From positions 62,001 through 126,000 of the forward strand of contig JBMYJR010000002.1 in assembly GCA_049594615.1 (NCBI GenBank): a DNA stretch of 64,000 bases, given 5' to 3'. Of the stretch, positions 62,646-64,000 are shown one piece after another (within the stretch, counting starts at the first letter, position 1; the number at the start of each line of letters is the position of its first letter). Source of the DNA: CAXPZW01 sp049594615. Lineage in GTDB: Bacteria; Bacteroidota; Bacteroidia; Flavobacteriales_D; Sanyastnellaceae. Under the pieces are notes generated by a model. That model was not told the origin of the DNA. It was given only the letters and a program-made list of their open reading frames with translations, and did not search any database. The translations under genes and the position numbers were made by a program.

Positions 62646-64000
62646 CTAGTTGGGCGTACCCAAGAGCGCATCCATGGTGCCGCGTGATACCGAGTGGTAG
62701 TTCGGGCGGGCTTGGTCGTAAATCTTGCGGGCGAGGTCGCCTTGGCCGGTCTCTACCATCGCGTCATACAGCGGGGTGAGGAACTTGCGGCGGCCCACTT
62801 CAATCAGGAAGCGCTCCATGCGTGGGTATGAGGCGTCGTACTTCTTGAGTACGCTTTCCTTCAACCACGCGAACAGCACCTCGTTGTTGCCGGTTTCGAT
62901 CACCTTGAAGCTGGCGTCCATTTCGGCGAGTTGAGCAGCGTTTACATCAGGATCGATGTTGCTGATGAAGCGGTAGCGCTCGGTGTAGCCCCAGTCGTTC
63001 CACGGCAGGTCAGCCGTAGCGATTTCCCCAGCAGACCACTTGACTACAGTCTCGTCCACCTCTGCAATGCGGGGAGAAACAGGAGAAGGGATGTTTTCAG
63101 GAATGCGCTCGCCGTACACCCATTCGTCCACGTTCACCGCGCCTTCGTGCGGGCCAACCAGTAAGCGATCGTTCATGTAGGTGAGGAAGTCTTCGGTGTT
63201 CATCACCTGGAAGGCATTGGAGGTGAAGTACTCCTTGAGGAAGGCGTCAAAGTCGTCGCGGCCTACGGTCTCCTCAATCAGGCGGAGGAAGAAGTAGCCT
63301 TTGTTGTAAGGAATCGCAGTCAAGCCGTCGTCTGGGTTGCGGCCAGTGAGGTCCAACTTGAGTTTGGTATCGGCAGGGTTGTCGGCGTAGATGGCCATCT
63401 CATCGGCGATGAGCTCCTGCTTGGTGAGTTGGGCGAGCATCTCTGAACGGTCGCGGCCGTAGACCGCTTCCATGATGCGCTGCTCAAAGTACACGGTGAA
63501 GCCCTCGTTCAACCAGAAGTCGTCCCAAGTGGAATTGGTCACCAAGTTGCCGCTCCAGCTGTGGGCCAGCTCATGGGCCACCAGTGCCACCAGCGAACGG
63601 TCGCCGGCAATGATGGTTGGGGTAGCAAAGGTCAATCGCGGGTTTTCCATGCCGCCAAACGGGAATGCGGCCGGCAGCACGAGCAAGTCGTAGCGGTCCC
63701 ATACGTAGCGGCCATAAAGGCCTTCGGCGGCCACCAGCATGTCTTCCATCTCGGCAAACTCGTATTCCGAGGCGTCAATGAGTTCGGGCTGGGCGTAGAC
63801 GCCGGTGCGCTCACCAATCTCGCGGAATTCAATGTCACCCACGGCCAGCGCCATCAGGTAAGAAGGGATGGGTTGCTCCATCACAAAGTGGTACACGCCG
63901 TCTGCCGATTTTTCGGTAGGGTTCTCGGCGCTCATCAGGGCCATCAGGTCCGAAGGCACCTTGACGGTGGCCTCGTAGGTGTAGCGGATGCCCGGGCTGT
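62646..64000 (-). CDS. M1-family aminopeptidase (leukotriene A4 hydrolase-like), C-terminal part
   Basis: The window holds about 450 codons of the minus-strand gene; the start is beyond 64000 (the frame is open to the edge). The substrate motif FGGMENPRL (GAMEN-type) and the zinc site HELAHSW followed 18 residues later by the Glu of LNEGFTVYFE are present, with the catalytic Tyr expected in the later NKGYFFLRL segment. The C-terminal helical domain matches the LTA4-hydrolase-like end (NEVLFAWLKESVLKKYDASY, RKFLTPLYDAM). It removes N-terminal amino acids. Location cannot be judged without the N terminus. Confidence 0.92.
   Translation of the reverse strand, partial: SPGIRYTYEATVKVPSDLMALMSAENPTEKSADGVYHFVMEQPIPSYLMALAVGDIEFREIGERTGVYAQPELIDASEYEFAEMEDMLVAAEGLYGRYVWDRYDLLVLPAAFPFGGMENPRLTFATPTIIAGDRSLVALVAHELAHSWSGNLVTNSTWDDFWLNEGFTVYFEQRIMEAVYGRDRSEMLAQLTKQELIADEMAIYADNPADTKLKLDLTGRNPDDGLTAIPYNKGYFFLRLIEETVGRDDFDAFLKEYFTSNAFQVMNTEDFLTYMNDRLLVGPHEGAVNVDEWVYGERIPENIPSPVSPRIAEVDETVVKWSAGEIATADLPWNDWGYTERYRFISNIDPDVNAAQLAEMDASFKVIETGNNEVLFAWLKESVLKKYDASYPRMERFLIEVGRRKFLTPLYDAMVETGQGDLARKIYDQARPNYHSVSRGTMDALLGTPN

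Noticed and set aside
1..64000. Insertion sequence, prophage or integron
   Set aside because: No transposase, integrase, terminal repeats or phage structural genes are recognisable.

Overview
The window looks like chromosomal DNA of a free-living member of the Bacteroidota, most likely Flavobacteriales. The reasons are: type IX secretion (T9SS) C-terminal sorting domains of type A and type B; promoters of the Bacteroidota form TTG/TTTG-N18-20-TAnnTTTG; families nearly confined to the phylum (DUF5606, DUF4294, DUF4199, CcmD-like, TonB-receptor barrel); and start codons without clear Shine-Dalgarno sequences. The DNA is GC-rich for the phylum. I cannot name genus or species. I see no mobile element, CRISPR array, tRNA or rRNA; the one RNA gene found is the SRP RNA.

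Layout. 1-7 kb: the start of a short-chain dehydrogenase, then a two-gene minus-strand unit for large secreted proteins (an Asp-box propeller protein and a reprolysin-like metalloprotease) that share a C-terminal architecture of Cys-rich 27-residue repeats plus a dockerin-like end. 7.4-12.1 kb: topoisomerase IV parE-parC. 12.2-14.8 kb: GH13 lipoprotein, mgsA, prmC. 14.9-21 kb: TonB-dependent receptor, Nramp-like transporter, isoaspartyl peptidase lipoprotein, and a T9SS type A protein behind a candidate double operator. 21-24 kb: DUF5606, HsdR-N nuclease-like protein, AMP nucleosidase, holA. 24-30.4 kb: a cytochrome c maturation operon (ccmB, ccmC, ccmD-like, ccmE, ccmF) running with overlaps into a DUF2520 protein and kdsC. 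30.5-36.1 kb: signalling genes (two histidine kinases, a LuxR-type response regulator coupled to a 97-residue unknown protein) and a frameshifted small gene. 36.4-43.9 kb: a sirtuin, then a minus-strand unit of a membrane propeller-adenylate cyclase and two secreted beta-helix-like proteins. 43.9-48.6 kb: DUF4294, accC, SDR, SRP RNA, DUF4199, glycosyltransferase 2. 48.7-52.5 kb: a T9SS protein and mnmA. 52.5-62.4 kb: a CheY-like regulator, an ECF sigma factor overlapping a PKD-domain membrane protein (likely anti-sigma), then two giant T9SS type B proteins. The window ends inside an M1 aminopeptidase.

How the genes fit together: about a quarter of the window encodes exported, surface or secreted proteins, interleaved with sensors that could control them. 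The most interesting units are the ECF sigma/PKD/T9SS-B cluster, the propeller-cyclase operon, and the shared Cys-repeat plus dockerin-like tail. The ccm operon has the CXXXY form of CcmE (System I*-like) and a CcmC with an added periplasmic domain. All function calls are from reading the translated sequences; no database search was run.
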